Assembly: GCA_003255025.1 (NCBI GenBank)
Contig: QANY01009128.1
Location: forward strand, 2,395,148-2,459,147
Length of the DNA: 64,000 bases
DNA from: Datisca glomerata
Lineage: Eukaryota > Streptophyta > Magnoliopsida > Cucurbitales > Datiscaceae
Direction of reading: 5' to 3'
Made by a program: the position numbers and the translations under genes. Each line of letters begins with the position of its first letter. Positions within the stretch are counted from its first letter, which is position 1. Shown one piece after another: positions 48,065 through 59,589 of the stretch. Below the pieces are notes generated by a model that did not search any database, was not told the DNA's origin, and saw only the letters and a list, made by a program, of their open reading frames with translations.

Positions 48065-48195
48065 TGACGAGAGTGTAGCGTAACTGGTCATTGTGGGTTT
48101 GAGGGTTTGCTTCCTAGGTCGGTGATTCGAACTGAGTCTCTATAACTTCATGACCATTAGATTGATGATTTATCTCTTAAATTAACTGAAGTGCA
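48065..48195 (+). mobile_element. SINE-like, tRNA-derived sequence inside MULE-C
   Basis: AGTGTAGCGTAACTGGTCA resembles an A box and GGTGATTCGAAC a B box about 50 bp later, the layout of plant SINE heads. Confidence 0.45.
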
Positions 48196-48419
48196 CTTGT
48201 GAAAAATTTCTTGCCGAGAGCATGTGCATCTTGAAAATTATTTGGAGAAATACGTTTTGAAAATTTGATGTTAACCCAAAAGAACAAAGATTTTTTTATA
48301 GGAAAATGTGTTGCTTGTGTTTCCAGATGCATCATAAGTAATATGATAGCTCACAGGACATGAATAACTTTCGAAAATAGTACAACATAAGTAATCACAT
48401 AGTATTAGAAGGAGCTAAA

Positions 48420-48760
48420 AGATGCAGATTCCTGCCAGTTAAAAATGCTAGTTCCCTCCCAATTGAAAAGGTTAGTTCCCTGCCAAATTCAACCATATAA
48501 ATAACATCAAATTCAGTCATATTTCCCTTATACAATAAAAATTGACGCCAAAATAACCGCGACAAAATGTCAGTTCCCTGCCAATTAAAAATGCTAGTTC
48601 CCTGCCAAATTCAGTCATATTTTCCTACAACAATAAAAATGGTCCTCTTTTTCATTGAAGCCAAAATAACCCCAACAAACACATAATTTCAGCCATATAA
48701 ACAACATCAAATTCAGCCAACAAAATAAGTAAAGTGACATGGCTACAACAAAATCAAAAT
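48420..48760. repeat. Short tandem/dispersed repeats in MULE-C
   Basis: Units AATGCTAGTTCCCTGCCAA and AACATCAAATTCAGYCATAT occur three or four times each in alternating order, as do GTGACATGGCTACAA pairs at 48735-48780. Confidence 0.7.
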
Positions 48761-48839
48761 AGGTGACATGGCTACAAAAAAATGACACTATCCGAACTAT
48801 TTGTGAACTACTTGACAATGGTAATGATCCCACCACTAG

Positions 48840-50190
48840 CTGAACTACCTTTGAGTTGATGGCACCGATGAGTTTTGTTGAGTAGACGTCCCGACACTTT
48901 CTTTGATATTTTCTTCATTCCATCATTTGATACCCTAAACTTCATATAGTTCGATTCTCGACAAACGCTTGTAGAACCTTGTAAACATGAACAATAATTA
49001 CAATTTTAATTTATGTAGACGTTAACTGAAAATATATATGAATATTAATTACCGCTTTACCTTTTTCTTTACCTTTCGCTTTGGCCTTTGCAGGTCCCCT
49101 ACACATTCTTTTATCATGATCAACTTGGTTGCATTTGCAACATTTGAGCACTAAATTACTTTTTAGTAAGTAAGGGTTGTTAGGAACCTCGTCGGGATGT
49201 CTCCTCCGTCTTTCCTTCTTTCAGCCTACATGGTTGCCTTATAATAGGTGGTAGAAGTATTTCTGCTCTAGTCGACACCGGTCATAGATCGAGACCATTT
49301 GTGGGTTGTATAAGGTATGAATATGTCCTTCTATATCTCATTAACTCTTCACAATAGGGTCTTACCCTACTATATTGTTCTTTTCTTGTTCCTTCAATAG
49401 CTAAGTTAGCAAGTCTTCTCGCCCTATAAGCTTTGCTCAAACTTATATCAACTTGGAAGCCTTCCCTTATTCCTTGTTACATATTCATTAGATTCTTCAT
49501 TAGATCATTTCTAATTTTTTTAAGTATTTTTTCGCAACCCATCTGGCAGTAACTTGTCTGCTACTGAAAGCTCGTGTGCACGTATGCTCATTACGAAAGG
49601 ATTTGACTTGCAAGGTACATCGGTCTAACATCAATGAAGCATATATATACCAATCACATCCTTTTACACATTTATACCCCACTCTTGTAGATTCATTCTT
49701 CATCACTCTTAGGTCATATCCCCATTTGATCTTGTATGACATAATTACCTCATTAAACTCTTGTGGTTAGAGAAAGTTTGACCTAACATAAGTTCCGGCT
49801 TATCTATATCTATGTCAAACCTACAGGATGAATATCTAGGTAGACTCTCATCATCAGAATTAATCAGGATATGTAACTCTTCCGACAATGCTTCATCTTC
49901 ATTCCCTACTTCTATGTCGATCATAGGGAAACCAAGAAATGTTCTATGTTCATCGTTGGATTCAAAGAACTCTTAGAGATCGAGAATTGTTTGATCATCA
50001 TCTCCTACACCCTTAGACTGGTTATCCTCTATATCATCATCTCCTGCACCCCCATATTCATCATCCTCAATATCATCATCCATATGTTCATCATAAATAT
50101 CATTAGAATTTACCAAGTCATCAACCATTCTATCCTCAACAAAAATGTCTACGCAATTGCTTTTAATCTTCAACAAATGATCTAACATAT
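48840..50190 (-). pseudogene. MuDR-type MULE transposase, catalytic core deleted
   Basis: Minus strand: acidic N-terminal region at 50188-49973 (Asp-rich, DDDIEDDEYGG). The DNA-binding region at 49742-49500 reads KWGYDLRVMKNESTRVGYKCVKGCDWYIYAS, VKSFRNEHTCTR and ARWVAKKYLKKL. Then at 49490-49330 come DISLSKAYRARRLANLAIEGTRKEQYSRV and YCEELMRYRRTYS. The DDE core is missing, and the sequence resumes near 49160 with the C-terminal zinc knuckle KCCKCNQVDHDKRMC and a Lys-rich tail. Stops and frame changes occur between blocks. It is the former transposase of MULE-C. Confidence 0.85.
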
Positions 50191-50647
50191 TTAAGACGTC
50201 ACATCTGTTTTCAACTCAACTAACCCAATTTGTTGGACCATGATATAAAAGCGGATACAATCAAAACTTAATTCCTTACACATGTCAACATATGTCATGA
50301 AGCTCAAAAATGGAAAACTTATCAAAATAAAAAATTAGAACAGTTTGACTATACCCACTAACATAACTAGCTTTTTTTCCTTTTATGAAGAATACCCTTA
50401 CGGAACAAATTAATGGTAAATGATTTATGATAAAATCAAGATATACTACATGAAAAGAAAAGAAATAAAATAAATGGATTTTACTTCTCTACATGCCAAA
50501 AAACCAATTTTAAATCCACACTTTCAGATTCAATGTAATAAAATATTAGAACCAAAACCCAATGCATACCTCACGGGATCAATAAAATACAGAACAAAAC
50601 CCAAAAATTGAAGCTGAGCAAATGGAAGGTAAGCAAACCCATAAATT

Positions 50648-51854
50648 GGGGTGGAAAAATGATACCGAACTAAAAATATCGATTCGATTGGTTATATAAT
50701 TTTTTCGGTTTGATTCGGTTCATAAATATAAAAAAAATTAAGGTTTTGATTCGGTTAATGATTCGTGTGTTAGTTTAACTGTATGAACCGAACTGAATAA
50801 AAAAATATATATATAATAAAAGGTTAGTATATATATTGAAACTCTAATTTTCCTTTAGTGCATGTGTTAGTTTAACTGTATGAACCGAACTGAATAAAAA
50901 AAAATATATAATAAAAGGTTAGTATATATATTGAAACCTAATTTTCCTTTCATGACTAGTGCACCACCCTTTTCACTTTGTCTCTCCAGCGTCTCTCTCT
51001 CCTCGACCACTCCCTCTCCCTTCACCACCCCCTATCTCGACAACTCCATCTCCCTTCTCCACCCCCCATGTCGACAACTCCCTCTCCTTTCTCTAGGAAC
51101 CCCATCTAACAGCATGTATAGATTCCAAAATCGCCATCAATGAGCGACATTTTTCCTTTATGTTTCTTTTTCTTTCTTCCTCTCTGTTTTTACTCGTCAG
51201 TGAGCTCTTGGTCATCTTCTTCCTCTCGTTCTTTCTCTCTGTTTCTTTTTATTTCTTCCTTTCTGTTTTGACTCATCGATGAGCCTCTTCGTCATCTTAT
51301 TCCTCTCTCTTTTTTCTCTCTGTTTCTTTTTAATTCTTCCTTTCTGTTTTGACTCATCGATGAGCCTCTTCGTGATCTTCTTCCTCTCTTTTTCTCTCTG
51401 TTTCTTTTTCTTTCTTCCTCTCAGTTTGATTTTACTGATTTAGGGTTTTGTAATTGTAGATTTTAATTTTAATTACTGATTTAGGTGATTTAGGATTTGT
51501 AATTGTAGATTTTAATTTTAACGTTACTGATTTAGGTGATTTAGGGTTTGTAATTGTAGTTTTCAAGTGTCATTTTACTGATCATGGAATTGCAATTATA
51601 GTTTATAAGTTTGATTTTTACTGATTTGCTTAGTTTAAGAAATCTCTCGAATTTTAGAATAAAAATTTTGGATTGATCCTTCTGTTTATTGTTCATTTTT
51701 GTATGTTCTAGTTTCGACTAAATCGTAAAATTGAATCGAACTGAACCAAAAGTTCGGTTTGATTCATTATATGATTGAATTGTGAATTTTAGTTTGGATC
51801 AAATTAGAACCAAAAGTTTTGATCGAAGACCGAAAAGAACTGATTACATCTTTA
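50648..51854. mobile_element. Insertion (hAT-like MITE?) splitting a short-repeat array
   Basis: The flanking sequence on both sides belongs to one repeat family (GAAGCTGAGCAAATGGAAGG and AAACCCATAAAATACAGATC at 50580-50645 and again at 51855-52060). The insert starts near GGGGTGGAAAAATGATACCG and ends near TGATTACATCTTTACC; both ends have CGGTTCGGTT-type sequence in inverted orientation. CCCATAAA flanks both sides and could be an 8-bp target duplication, but the host repeat itself contains that word. Confidence 0.45.
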
Positions 51855-52603
51855 CCCATAAAATATAGATCAAACCCATAAAATACAGATCAATAAACAC
51901 GGGAAGAAATATTGAAACTGAGCAAATGGAAGGTGATAAAACCCATAAAAATAAAGATCAAACCCAAAAAATACATATCAATAAACACCTAAAAGAAATA
52001 TTGAAGCTGAGCAAATGGAAGGTGAGCAAACCCATAAAATACAGATCAAACCTACAAAAAACAGATCAATAAACCTCCGATACAGTGCGAAAATGGAGGT
52101 GAGCAAAATGAGGAGGAGTTGAGCTGAAATTTCAGCTTTGAAATGAGTTGAAGAAGACGAGAGCTTCGAGTATGGAGAGGGGTGTTCACCAAAGAGTTTG
52201 TTATTTTTTTTGTCAAAGTCACGAAATAGTTTTTTTTAAGTTACATTATAAATTTAAAGAAAATATGAAATATGATCACAACTGACTATCTCTAAAGTAT
52301 GATTATGATAATTTAATCAATTGCGTCAATCTAATTTATCATGAAAGAGTTTAGTTCGTTTGCTAGGAATCGGGAAAAATAGGACCCAAAAGCGATGAAG
52401 TGTTGATAAGTGTGAGTTTATAATTTTAATATTTCAAAATTATGCCATTTTATATTAAATTAAAAGATATATAATATTTAATGGATATAAAGTTATATTT
52501 AACGGCAAATGAAAAGTTGAAGATTATGAATGACATAAGTAATAGTTCAGGTTATAAATGATACCAATTTGATAGTTCGAGAAACTGATTTATAATTTTT
52601 CTA

Positions 52604-52676
52604 AGATGATATATTCAAACTATTGAGGTTGAGTTACTATCGTTTGGATGTCTTGAAATTGAAATAATGTGACGCT
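52604..52676 (+). pseudogene. NLR psi2, continuation beyond MULE-C
   Basis: AGATGATATATTCAAACTAT followed by TGAGGTTGAGTTACTATCGT reads DIFKLLRLSYYRLDVLKLK, matching the segment VFKVLRLSFDRLKDSRLQ of NLR-4 immediately after the point where psi2 is cut at 46650. Homology fades after about 75 bp. Confidence 0.8.
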
Positions 52677-53285
52677 AAGAGATTTTACTGTAATTATAGA
52701 ATAATAAAAGGCTTAGAACTTGAAGCTACATAAATAAGTTATTGAGGGATATCTTGAACCTGAAAGATTAAAGATGAGTTTGAGAGATTTTCGTCTAAAA
52801 AATCTTAAATGCATCAAACTGTTTTTATTTTAAATCACATTTACTTGATTAACGTTATTGTTTAAAATATATTTTGATATATGAAAGTACGTTTACTAGA
52901 AACACACATTTTAGTATTTCTTGAAATATTTCTACATCCACGTGAATATAATTTAAGAAAAAACATGACATAATTATTAAATAAAATATTATTATTTTAA
53001 TGAATAAAACACTTCTATTCTACACTAAACATACTTTAAATCACTGAAAGAATTTTGTAAGTACAACAACTTGATGATCATCTATCAATATCCATTTCTT
53101 TTCATCCTAATTTTGATAAAATATTTGCAATTTGTTTGGCTATAGCTCATATCCTTTTCAGTACAAAATCAATTAAAATATTGGTTGGATATTTGAAAAC
53201 ATTAAAAAATTATGACTAATTAATTTTTATTTTTCTTTTTAACTAGCAATATTTTTGTTAAGTTTCATTTCCATTGCTTTCAATC
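52677..53285. other. AT-rich spacer
   Basis: No gene, repeat or NLR homology recognised. Confidence 0.4.
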
Positions 53286-53289
53286 TTAC

Positions 53290-53475
53290 CTCACATGCAC
53301 AGATAAAGCACATCGAGATATATATTCACTTTGTTTATGATCAAGTTCGTCAAAAGACTCTTGATACCACTATGTTCATTCTCATGATCAAATTGCAGAT
53401 ACCCTAACTAAAGTTCTTTTAGGGGCACATTTTAAAAAAAAATCAAACTCAATGTGATTAAAACCCCCTTTCACT
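53290..53475 (+). pseudogene. Ty1/copia RNase H C-terminal remnant
   Basis: KHIEIYIHFVYDQVRQKTL, then after a one-base frame change HSHDQIADTLTKVLLGAHF, the conserved end of copia polyproteins. A polypurine-like CACTTGAGGTGA follows at about 53480. No other part of the element was found. Confidence 0.75.
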
Positions 53476-55190
53476 TGAGGTGACGCTAGTTAAAGACATC
53501 TATGCGCCCACGTGTGCTTCGTTCTCCAAATTAATTGCCCTAAGCTGTAGGTAGTCCATTAAGCATTATGCACATAACTATTGTGACGAGAAATTGTTCA
53601 TAATACCGACTACAATGTGACTAATAATTATAATTCTCAGATTAAAATATAACGATTAAGATCTATTTTAATTTAATTAATTTTTTTTATTTTTGTGTTC
53701 AATAGATTTAGACTGTTCAGATTTAAATCAATGGACTAGATTGTTTAGATTTAAATTAACATACCAAACTATTTAATAGATCTAGACTGTTCAGATTTAA
53801 ATCAACGGCTGGAAGCCCAAGCCACATTGTGACAGATATTTTGAATAATTTCTCATTTTGCGACACTCTTATCGGGGTTCCTGACTCGGTACTTGTCCGA
53901 GCATCTCAATCTTAGGTGTTGTTACTTGTTTTAGGCTTTATGAAAATTATCAAATGTCGTTCAAGTGTCTGGAAGGGAACTTTCAAAAAACTCATGGTGA
54001 GATTAAATTGACTAGGGGTGTTCACGGTTTGGTAGGTTTTTTTTGATAAAAAATCAAATTGAAACTTTGATTCGACAATAAAATTGAACCGAACCGAACA
54101 GTGAACGTTAAAAATAATTGAATCATTTTCTTCGTTCGATTTTATTTAGTTTTGAATACCCCTAAAGTTGATTGCAAATTTTAAGAGCTAGTGACATATC
54201 TAAAACTTTTAGATAAAAATGACAAAAATTGTGATTGCTAGTCAAGGTCTAGCAAACCTAAACTTTTAGTTTATAAAACTTTCGGTTTTTGTGATTACTT
54301 GTAAATTTTAAGGGCAGAAAATGAAGCTCTTAATTTTATCGGATCATTTTCTTCGTTCGAGAATCTCTTCCCTTCTTCCATTCCGTCTCGAAGAGTGATT
54401 GAGACAAATTCAATAACATTTTCCTTCTTTTAGAATCTGAAATTTTCTACGTCATCTTTATTTACTTATTTTTTATTATTTTCCCTCTCTTTTTTATTTC
54501 TTTTTTATTCTCTTTCATTCTTCCTTAAGTCCCATAGGTTTGATCCTATAAAAATCTGACCCATTTTTTCAATGAGCGAAAGGTATAAATCAAAAAATTG
54601 TTCATCAACAGTCGAACAAGTGGAGAATGCTATGGTTGAACCAAAGAATTATGGAGAAACAAATCTAAGTACTGCCCAGGTTAATGTCTATAGTTTTAAA
54701 AGTTTTGATTTCGTAAAAATAATTCAAAAAGTTACTTTATTTTTTCTCACAAGTTTTGAAGGAAAATGAGAAATTCCATAGAAGGATCATTCACATAGAA
54801 TTTAATGATGTTATAAAATTCTTTATATTGTTTTAAAAATATTAAAATTCATTTTATTCTCCTTGTTATATTATTCTTATAATAATTTATTTCTGACTGT
54901 TGAGATTCAAGTATACTCTATACTTGTCCTTAATAGAGAGATCCTGTGTATTAGAAAAAAATCAGATTATGATCTGAGAGAAATATTCTATTATACTACT
55001 TTGAATTATTTTAATTTGATGAATATTTTCATAGATCCTAACAAAGGTGTTTTAAGAGAATGGTTCGGCCTTACCTATTCGGTATACGTTATACTGCAAA
55101 ATTACTATTGAGAAAATTGTCTGCGAGATATGATCTAGTAAAATATTTTAGGTGGGGAGAGTGGTTATTATATGGTTAAGTCTTCTTCCC
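53476..55190. other. Spacer with minor repeats
   Basis: Holds duplicated AGACTGTTCAGATTTAAATC (53710, 53787) and a GGGGTGTTCACGGTTTGG / AATTGAACCGAACCGAAC low-copy insert at 54012-54130. A 65-codon ORF at 54572-54769 matches nothing I know. Confidence 0.4.
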
Positions 55191-55194
55191 AAGG

Positions 55195-55880
55195 TTCAAG
55201 AAGAATCAGGTTATTCGTCAAAACCTTGCTTTTTTCATGAACTGCTTTTCTTATTTGATTGTTGCTTATGAAGTTATATTGATTTGGCCTATAAATTATT
55301 TGGGGACTGAATTTTAGAGAGACAAGTTATACACTTTACAAGGATTTGATGAGATGTTTTCAGATCTGGATCAATAAAAAATTGTTTTGAATCAAACTTT
55401 AGTTGGAAGTTGTCTGTTCTTCAGGTTTTATTACAACTCTGCATTCTGCAACGAAGAGTTCCTAGATCTTTGGAGTACTCATCAAACTCTATTGAAAGTG
55501 GACATAACAAATCGCTGCTGGTTACTTAAAGTAAACGTAGTTGAAGTTTTTTTGGGCGACCCTACCAAATTGCTTGGAAGTTCTCTGTTACTCCGATTTT
55601 ATTACAAATTCGCATTCTGCAACAAATAATTCTCTAATATTTTGTTTTTCGTACTAAAAAACCTTGTAAAATCAGTTAGGGAAGTAGCTGGCGGAAAATC
55701 AGGTAGTTCCTCGAAAACTTTACTTTTTACATGAACTGCTATTTTATCTGATTGTTGCTTAAATAAGTGATTTAGCCTATAAATTAATTAGTTGTCGAAT
55801 GAACTTTAGAGAAATAACACTTTAACAGGTTTTGATTGAGATACTATTTGGATTTGGATCTCTGTGTAATGTATGGATTT
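55195..55880 (+). promoter_or_regulatory. Repeated NLR leader exons/introns upstream of NLR-4
   Basis: Two copies of the leader-plus-intron unit. The first has an exon end AAGAATCAG/GTTATTCG at about 55210 and intron words ATGAACTGCT, GATTTGGCCTATAAATTA and GAGAGACAAGTTATACACTTTAC. Next come two exon cores with GGAAGTTSTCTGTT, GCATTCTGCAAC and AAGAGTTCCTAGATC (55405-55470 and 55570-55640). The last exon ends GGAAAATCAG/GTAGTTCC at about 55703, with the same intron words. The intron ends before ATG 56344. The last copy is the likely NLR-4 leader. Confidence 0.7.
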
Positions 55881-56343
55881 AGATGAAGAGATGCCGTCTT
55901 CTTCAGATCTAGATTCATAAATGGATATAAAGTATGTATTATTGGAAAATAAGGTTTTTGAATGAAAAAATTTCTTGAGTATATCAGATTTGGATTGTTG
56001 AGAATAGCTATAGATGTATTGCACTTGATCTTTTACTTTACTTATTTGAGAGTTCCACAATTATACTACTTACACATATTTCATAGTTGAGTAAGGGATG
56101 GGATAATTTTTCTTGCATTTTTCATTTTTCAACACAGTTTAATTTGAGAAAACATAGAGTCTGGATAAAGCTAGGGACTTCTTCATTCACTTTCAGAAGT
56201 CTCATTTTACAGGCCATCGTTCATACTTATCTTTCTCATTACTTCCTTCATTTTCTGTATTCTTTGTTTCTGGCATTCATTCATACTTACCATTTGTTCA
56301 TGCAAATGACTATTGAATCTTTACGCTGTTTTAGTAGTAGGGT

Positions 56344-58434
56344 ATGGAAAACATTGACAAAATGATTGAGATTTACAAAGCCTTAAGCAATTGTACCACT
56401 CATGAGGAAGCACAATCACTCAAAACCAAACATAAAGCGTCTTGCAACAGAGTATCAAATTCAAGTGGAGAACTTTTAGTGAAGAAACAAGAACTAGAAG
56501 GAAACAATTGGTTCAGAAATTTTCAGTGGAAGAATAATGGATTTACAAGCAGGGAGCAAATGTCAAGGGGGAGTATGTTGCCTGTTGTTGAACAATTGGG
56601 AAAAGATGTGGAGAAATTGATGGTAGAGGTCAAAGAACTTGTTACCCAAGGTGGCTTTCATGAAGGTCTTACGTTTGACGAACCAGATGAACAAGCACTT
56701 GAATTGTTGACAAGAAATTATGTAGGACGCAATTTTGGAATCAACATGGATAAGATATGGGAATGCTTGATGAGGAGTGAAGTAGCAATAATTGGTGTTT
56801 GGGGAATGGGGGGAGTTGGAAAAACCACCTTGGTAGAACATATCTATAATAAAGTATTGAAAAATGAGGACCTTTGCGGTAGTGCTTATTGGGTCACGGT
56901 ATCCAAGGATTGCACCATTCGTAAACTACAAAGTGACATTTCAAGAAGAGTGGATATACGTCTTTTTGAAGATCTTTCTAATGAGGACGATGAACTTATA
57001 AGGGCTGCGAAATTAGCACGTTATTTTAAAATAAAAAAGAAATTTGTACTTTTTTTAGATGATATGTGGAACTACGTTGATCTAGAGAGGGTTGGAATTC
57101 ATAAAGAAAAAGGATATAGGCTCATTTTAACAACCCGAGAGTTGTCTGTGTGTCATAAAATGGTTTGTAACAATGTAATTGAAGTGATTCCGCTCAAGGA
57201 GGAAGAAGCTTGGCATTTATTTGTCAAAAGCACGGGTTATGGAGTCCCCCCTAGAATGGAGAATATCGCTAAGAAATTGGCCATGGAATGTGCAGGCTTG
57301 CCTCTCGGTATAATTACAATAGCCAGAAGCATGGCAAATTGTGATGATATTGGTGAGTGGAAAAGTGTATTGAAGAAGCTGCAAAGTTCAAAAGTGGGGA
57401 GAGAGGACATGGAAGAGTATGTGTTTAAAGTGTTAAGGTTGAGCTTTGATCGCTTGAAAGATTCGAGATTGCAAGAATGTCTTTTACATTGTGCAAACTA
57501 TCCTGAGGATCAGATTATACCAATTTATGAGTTGGTTTGGGCATTTATTGATCATAGGTTGATTGATGAAATGGAAACCATGGAGGAAGTGATCAATGAG
57601 GGCCACCTTATAGTGAGAACGCTTCAACGAGCATGTTTGCTGTCTAAGTCTGGAGATGACCACTTGAAGATGCACGATTTGATTAGGGACATGGCACTCC
57701 AAATTGCAGGTTCTCGATTTATGGTGAAAGCTAAGGTAGGATTGAAAGATTTTCCCAGTGAAGAAGAGTGGAAAGAGAATCATCAAGTTGCTTCTTTAAT
57801 GGAAAACGACATTTTGGGCCAAATACAAATATCACCCAAGTGTCCCAAACTGTCAATTTTGTTACTCCAACATTGCCTCCAGCTTCGAAGTATTATAGAT
57901 TCTTTCTTTGAGCAATTGCTTGGGCTCACAGTTCTTAATTTATCACATACTGGAATCAAAATTTTGCCGAGCTCAATCTCAAACTTGAAAAATCTTGCTT
58001 TTTTGTTGCTCAGAAAATGTGAAAGTTTGATGCACGTTCCATCATTGGCTGAGCTTAAGGCTCTAAAGAGATTGGATCTTTTCGGTACTGAAATTACAGA
58101 AGTACCGAAAGGATTGGAAAAGTTGATCAATTTGTGGTATTTGAATCTTAAGGCTAAAAATCTTAAGACATTACCAACTGAAGTTTTTGGTAAACTCATT
58201 CGGCTCCAGTACTTAGTGATATACTGGGATTCCACCATGGCTGTAAAAGTGAGGCTAATGAACTTGAGAAGGTTAGAAACATTTGAAGGAGGATTGTATG
58301 ACATTGACGACTTGAATGAGTTGGTCAAACTCAAAGAGATGCATGGAATACTAACCAACTATGTAATACAGGTGGGAGCAAATTGTGACTTGATGTATCT
58401 TCGCACCCACATTGTAAATCGTTTTGATCGTTAA
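56344..58434 (+). CDS. NLR-4, NB-ARC-LRR protein, frame stops after 696 codons
   Basis: Start MENIDKMIEIYKALSNCTT just after a splice acceptor. All NB-ARC motifs are present: GMGGVGKTT (154-162), LFLDDMW, LILTTRE, CAGLPLGIITIARSM, and MHD in LKMHDLIRDMALQIAGSRF. It is followed by about ten LRRs and ends RTHIVNRFDR. At 58430-58432 the frame reaches TAA. The continuing LRR sequence (KKCSTRSTRG..LKLPKDIQ) is in the frame one base back, so a single base appears to be missing next to 58430. This may be a true pseudogenising deletion, a truncated but active allele, or a sequencing error. Together with 58431-59186 it would be a protein of about 950 residues, as in NLR-2. Confidence 0.9.
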   Translation: MENIDKMIEIYKALSNCTTHEEAQSLKTKHKASCNRVSNSSGELLVKKQELEGNNWFRNFQWKNNGFTSREQMSRGSMLPVVEQLGKDVEKLMVEVKELVTQGGFHEGLTFDEPDEQALELLTRNYVGRNFGINMDKIWECLMRSEVAIIGVWGMGGVGKTTLVEHIYNKVLKNEDLCGSAYWVTVSKDCTIRKLQSDISRRVDIRLFEDLSNEDDELIRAAKLARYFKIKKKFVLFLDDMWNYVDLERVGIHKEKGYRLILTTRELSVCHKMVCNNVIEVIPLKEEEAWHLFVKSTGYGVPPRMENIAKKLAMECAGLPLGIITIARSMANCDDIGEWKSVLKKLQSSKVGREDMEEYVFKVLRLSFDRLKDSRLQECLLHCANYPEDQIIPIYELVWAFIDHRLIDEMETMEEVINEGHLIVRTLQRACLLSKSGDDHLKMHDLIRDMALQIAGSRFMVKAKVGLKDFPSEEEWKENHQVASLMENDILGQIQISPKCPKLSILLLQHCLQLRSIIDSFFEQLLGLTVLNLSHTGIKILPSSISNLKNLAFLLLRKCESLMHVPSLAELKALKRLDLFGTEITEVPKGLEKLINLWYLNLKAKNLKTLPTEVFGKLIRLQYLVIYWDSTMAVKVRLMNLRRLETFEGGLYDIDDLNELVKLKEMHGILTNYVIQVGANCDLMYLRTHIVNRFDR

Positions 58435-59186
58435 AGAAGTGCAGTACAAGATCAACAAGAGGGAATGTGTTAAAGCTACCCAAAGACATTCAGTATTTAG
58501 TGATTTCGGATTGTCATATAAGAAACTTGAGTGATGGACTAAATAATGCGACTGATTTGGAGAGACTTATTAGTCGCAAATGCACGGGGATGGAATCTGG
58601 CATTTGTCATCCTCTCGCCACTTTTTCTGGACTTGAAATCCTTCGTATATATGATTGTCCGAACGTAAAGAAGCTATTTTCCCCAATATCGTTGCCAAAC
58701 TTTGAGAAGTTGAAAGAAGTTATTATCGCGAATTGTGAAGAGTTGGAGGATATAATAGAATCTCCATCAGATGAATGTGGGGAAGAATATGCATATAAGA
58801 AAGAAGGTGCTCTTCCAAATTTACGGTACTTCTCATTGTATAATCTACCAAAGTTGAAGAGAATTTGCAGTCGCAATGTAGTATTAAATTGTGTTTCTCC
58901 AGTATTCACAATCAAAAGATGTGGGAATCTGAAGAGAGTACCATTTGCTTTCTCTGCTTCTCTGTGGAAGGAAAAATGGTCTCATCCCTTATCGCACCGA
59001 TGCATCCGGGTATACGTAGCAGTTGAAGAGAAAGAATGGTGGGAATCATTGAAGTGGGTTCATCCAGAAGATAAGGCTGTGCTCCGAGTTTATTTTGGTA
59101 GAGCTGGTGGTTTTATACAAAATGATTGGTATGCTCTGATCTCCAGATACATTACTATTTCTAGCAGTCCTTTTTCTTATTTCTGA
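58431..59186 (+). CDS. NLR-4, C-terminal LRR part in a shifted frame
   Basis: Continuation of NLR-4 after the one-base frameshift: LPKDIQYLVISDC, YDCPNVKKLFSPISLPNFEKLKEVIIANCEELEDIIESPSDE, LPNLRYFSLYNLPKLKRIC and the C-terminal WWESLKWVHPEDKAVLRVYF. Family members usually end there. This one reads on for about 30 more residues (GRAGGFIQNDW...), so the original stop has been lost. It is not an independent gene: the first ATG or GTG in this frame lies inside an LRR and has no promoter. Confidence 0.85.
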   Translation, partial: LKKCSTRSTRGNVLKLPKDIQYLVISDCHIRNLSDGLNNATDLERLISRKCTGMESGICHPLATFSGLEILRIYDCPNVKKLFSPISLPNFEKLKEVIIANCEELEDIIESPSDECGEEYAYKKEGALPNLRYFSLYNLPKLKRICSRNVVLNCVSPVFTIKRCGNLKRVPFAFSASLWKEKWSHPLSHRCIRVYVAVEEKEWWESLKWVHPEDKAVLRVYFGRAGGFIQNDWYALISRYITISSSPFSYF

Positions 59187-59589
59187 TTAGAATTCTTGCT
59201 TAAGATATAACTTTGAAATGGCGTAAAATTGCTATTTCTAACAGTCCTTAATTAGTCAATATGATAGTAGATGATATACTTTAATACATTCTACTGCTCT
59301 TATTAACTTTAAGTTTAAAACATTTTCTATTGATTTGGTTTTCTTGATTTCAATGATCTTTCAAATACAATATGCTGATATACTTTATGGCAGTACATAA
59401 TATAAACCCAATTAGTATGTTGTTTCCGTCTTTTTGGTGAATGCAACAGATGATCTCCTTATATAGTGAGCTTCTGCGATACCAGGCGATATACTGTAGG
59501 GTACCTCAAATATTAGTGAAAGTACATCAAATATATTGTATAGTGAGCCACATACAACACATTTGAGCACTGTTCAACTCTTTTGAGGT

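Larger units (their letters stand above)
46653..52603. mobile_element. MULE-C, long-TIR Mutator-like element inserted in NLR psi2
   Basis: The left end and the reverse complement of the right end match over at least 250 bp. Examples are AAATCAGGCTCTCGA / AAATCAGTTTCTCGA, ATAATCTTCAACTTTT in both, AATTTAATATAAAATG in both, ATTATAAACTCAC in both, and GTGAACTCCTCACCCCTCC / GTGAACACCCCTCTCC. Similarity is roughly 80-85% by eye. Flanks AGATAGATA (46644-46652) and AGATGATAT (52604-52612) fall at the same point of the NLR sequence and look like a mutated 9-bp target duplication. It contains a GRF-finger remnant, a MuDR transposase remnant and two later insertions. Confidence 0.85.

Noticed and set aside
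57783..58358. 191-codon minus-strand ORF opposite NLR-4
   Set aside because: Antisense shadow of the LRR-coding frame.
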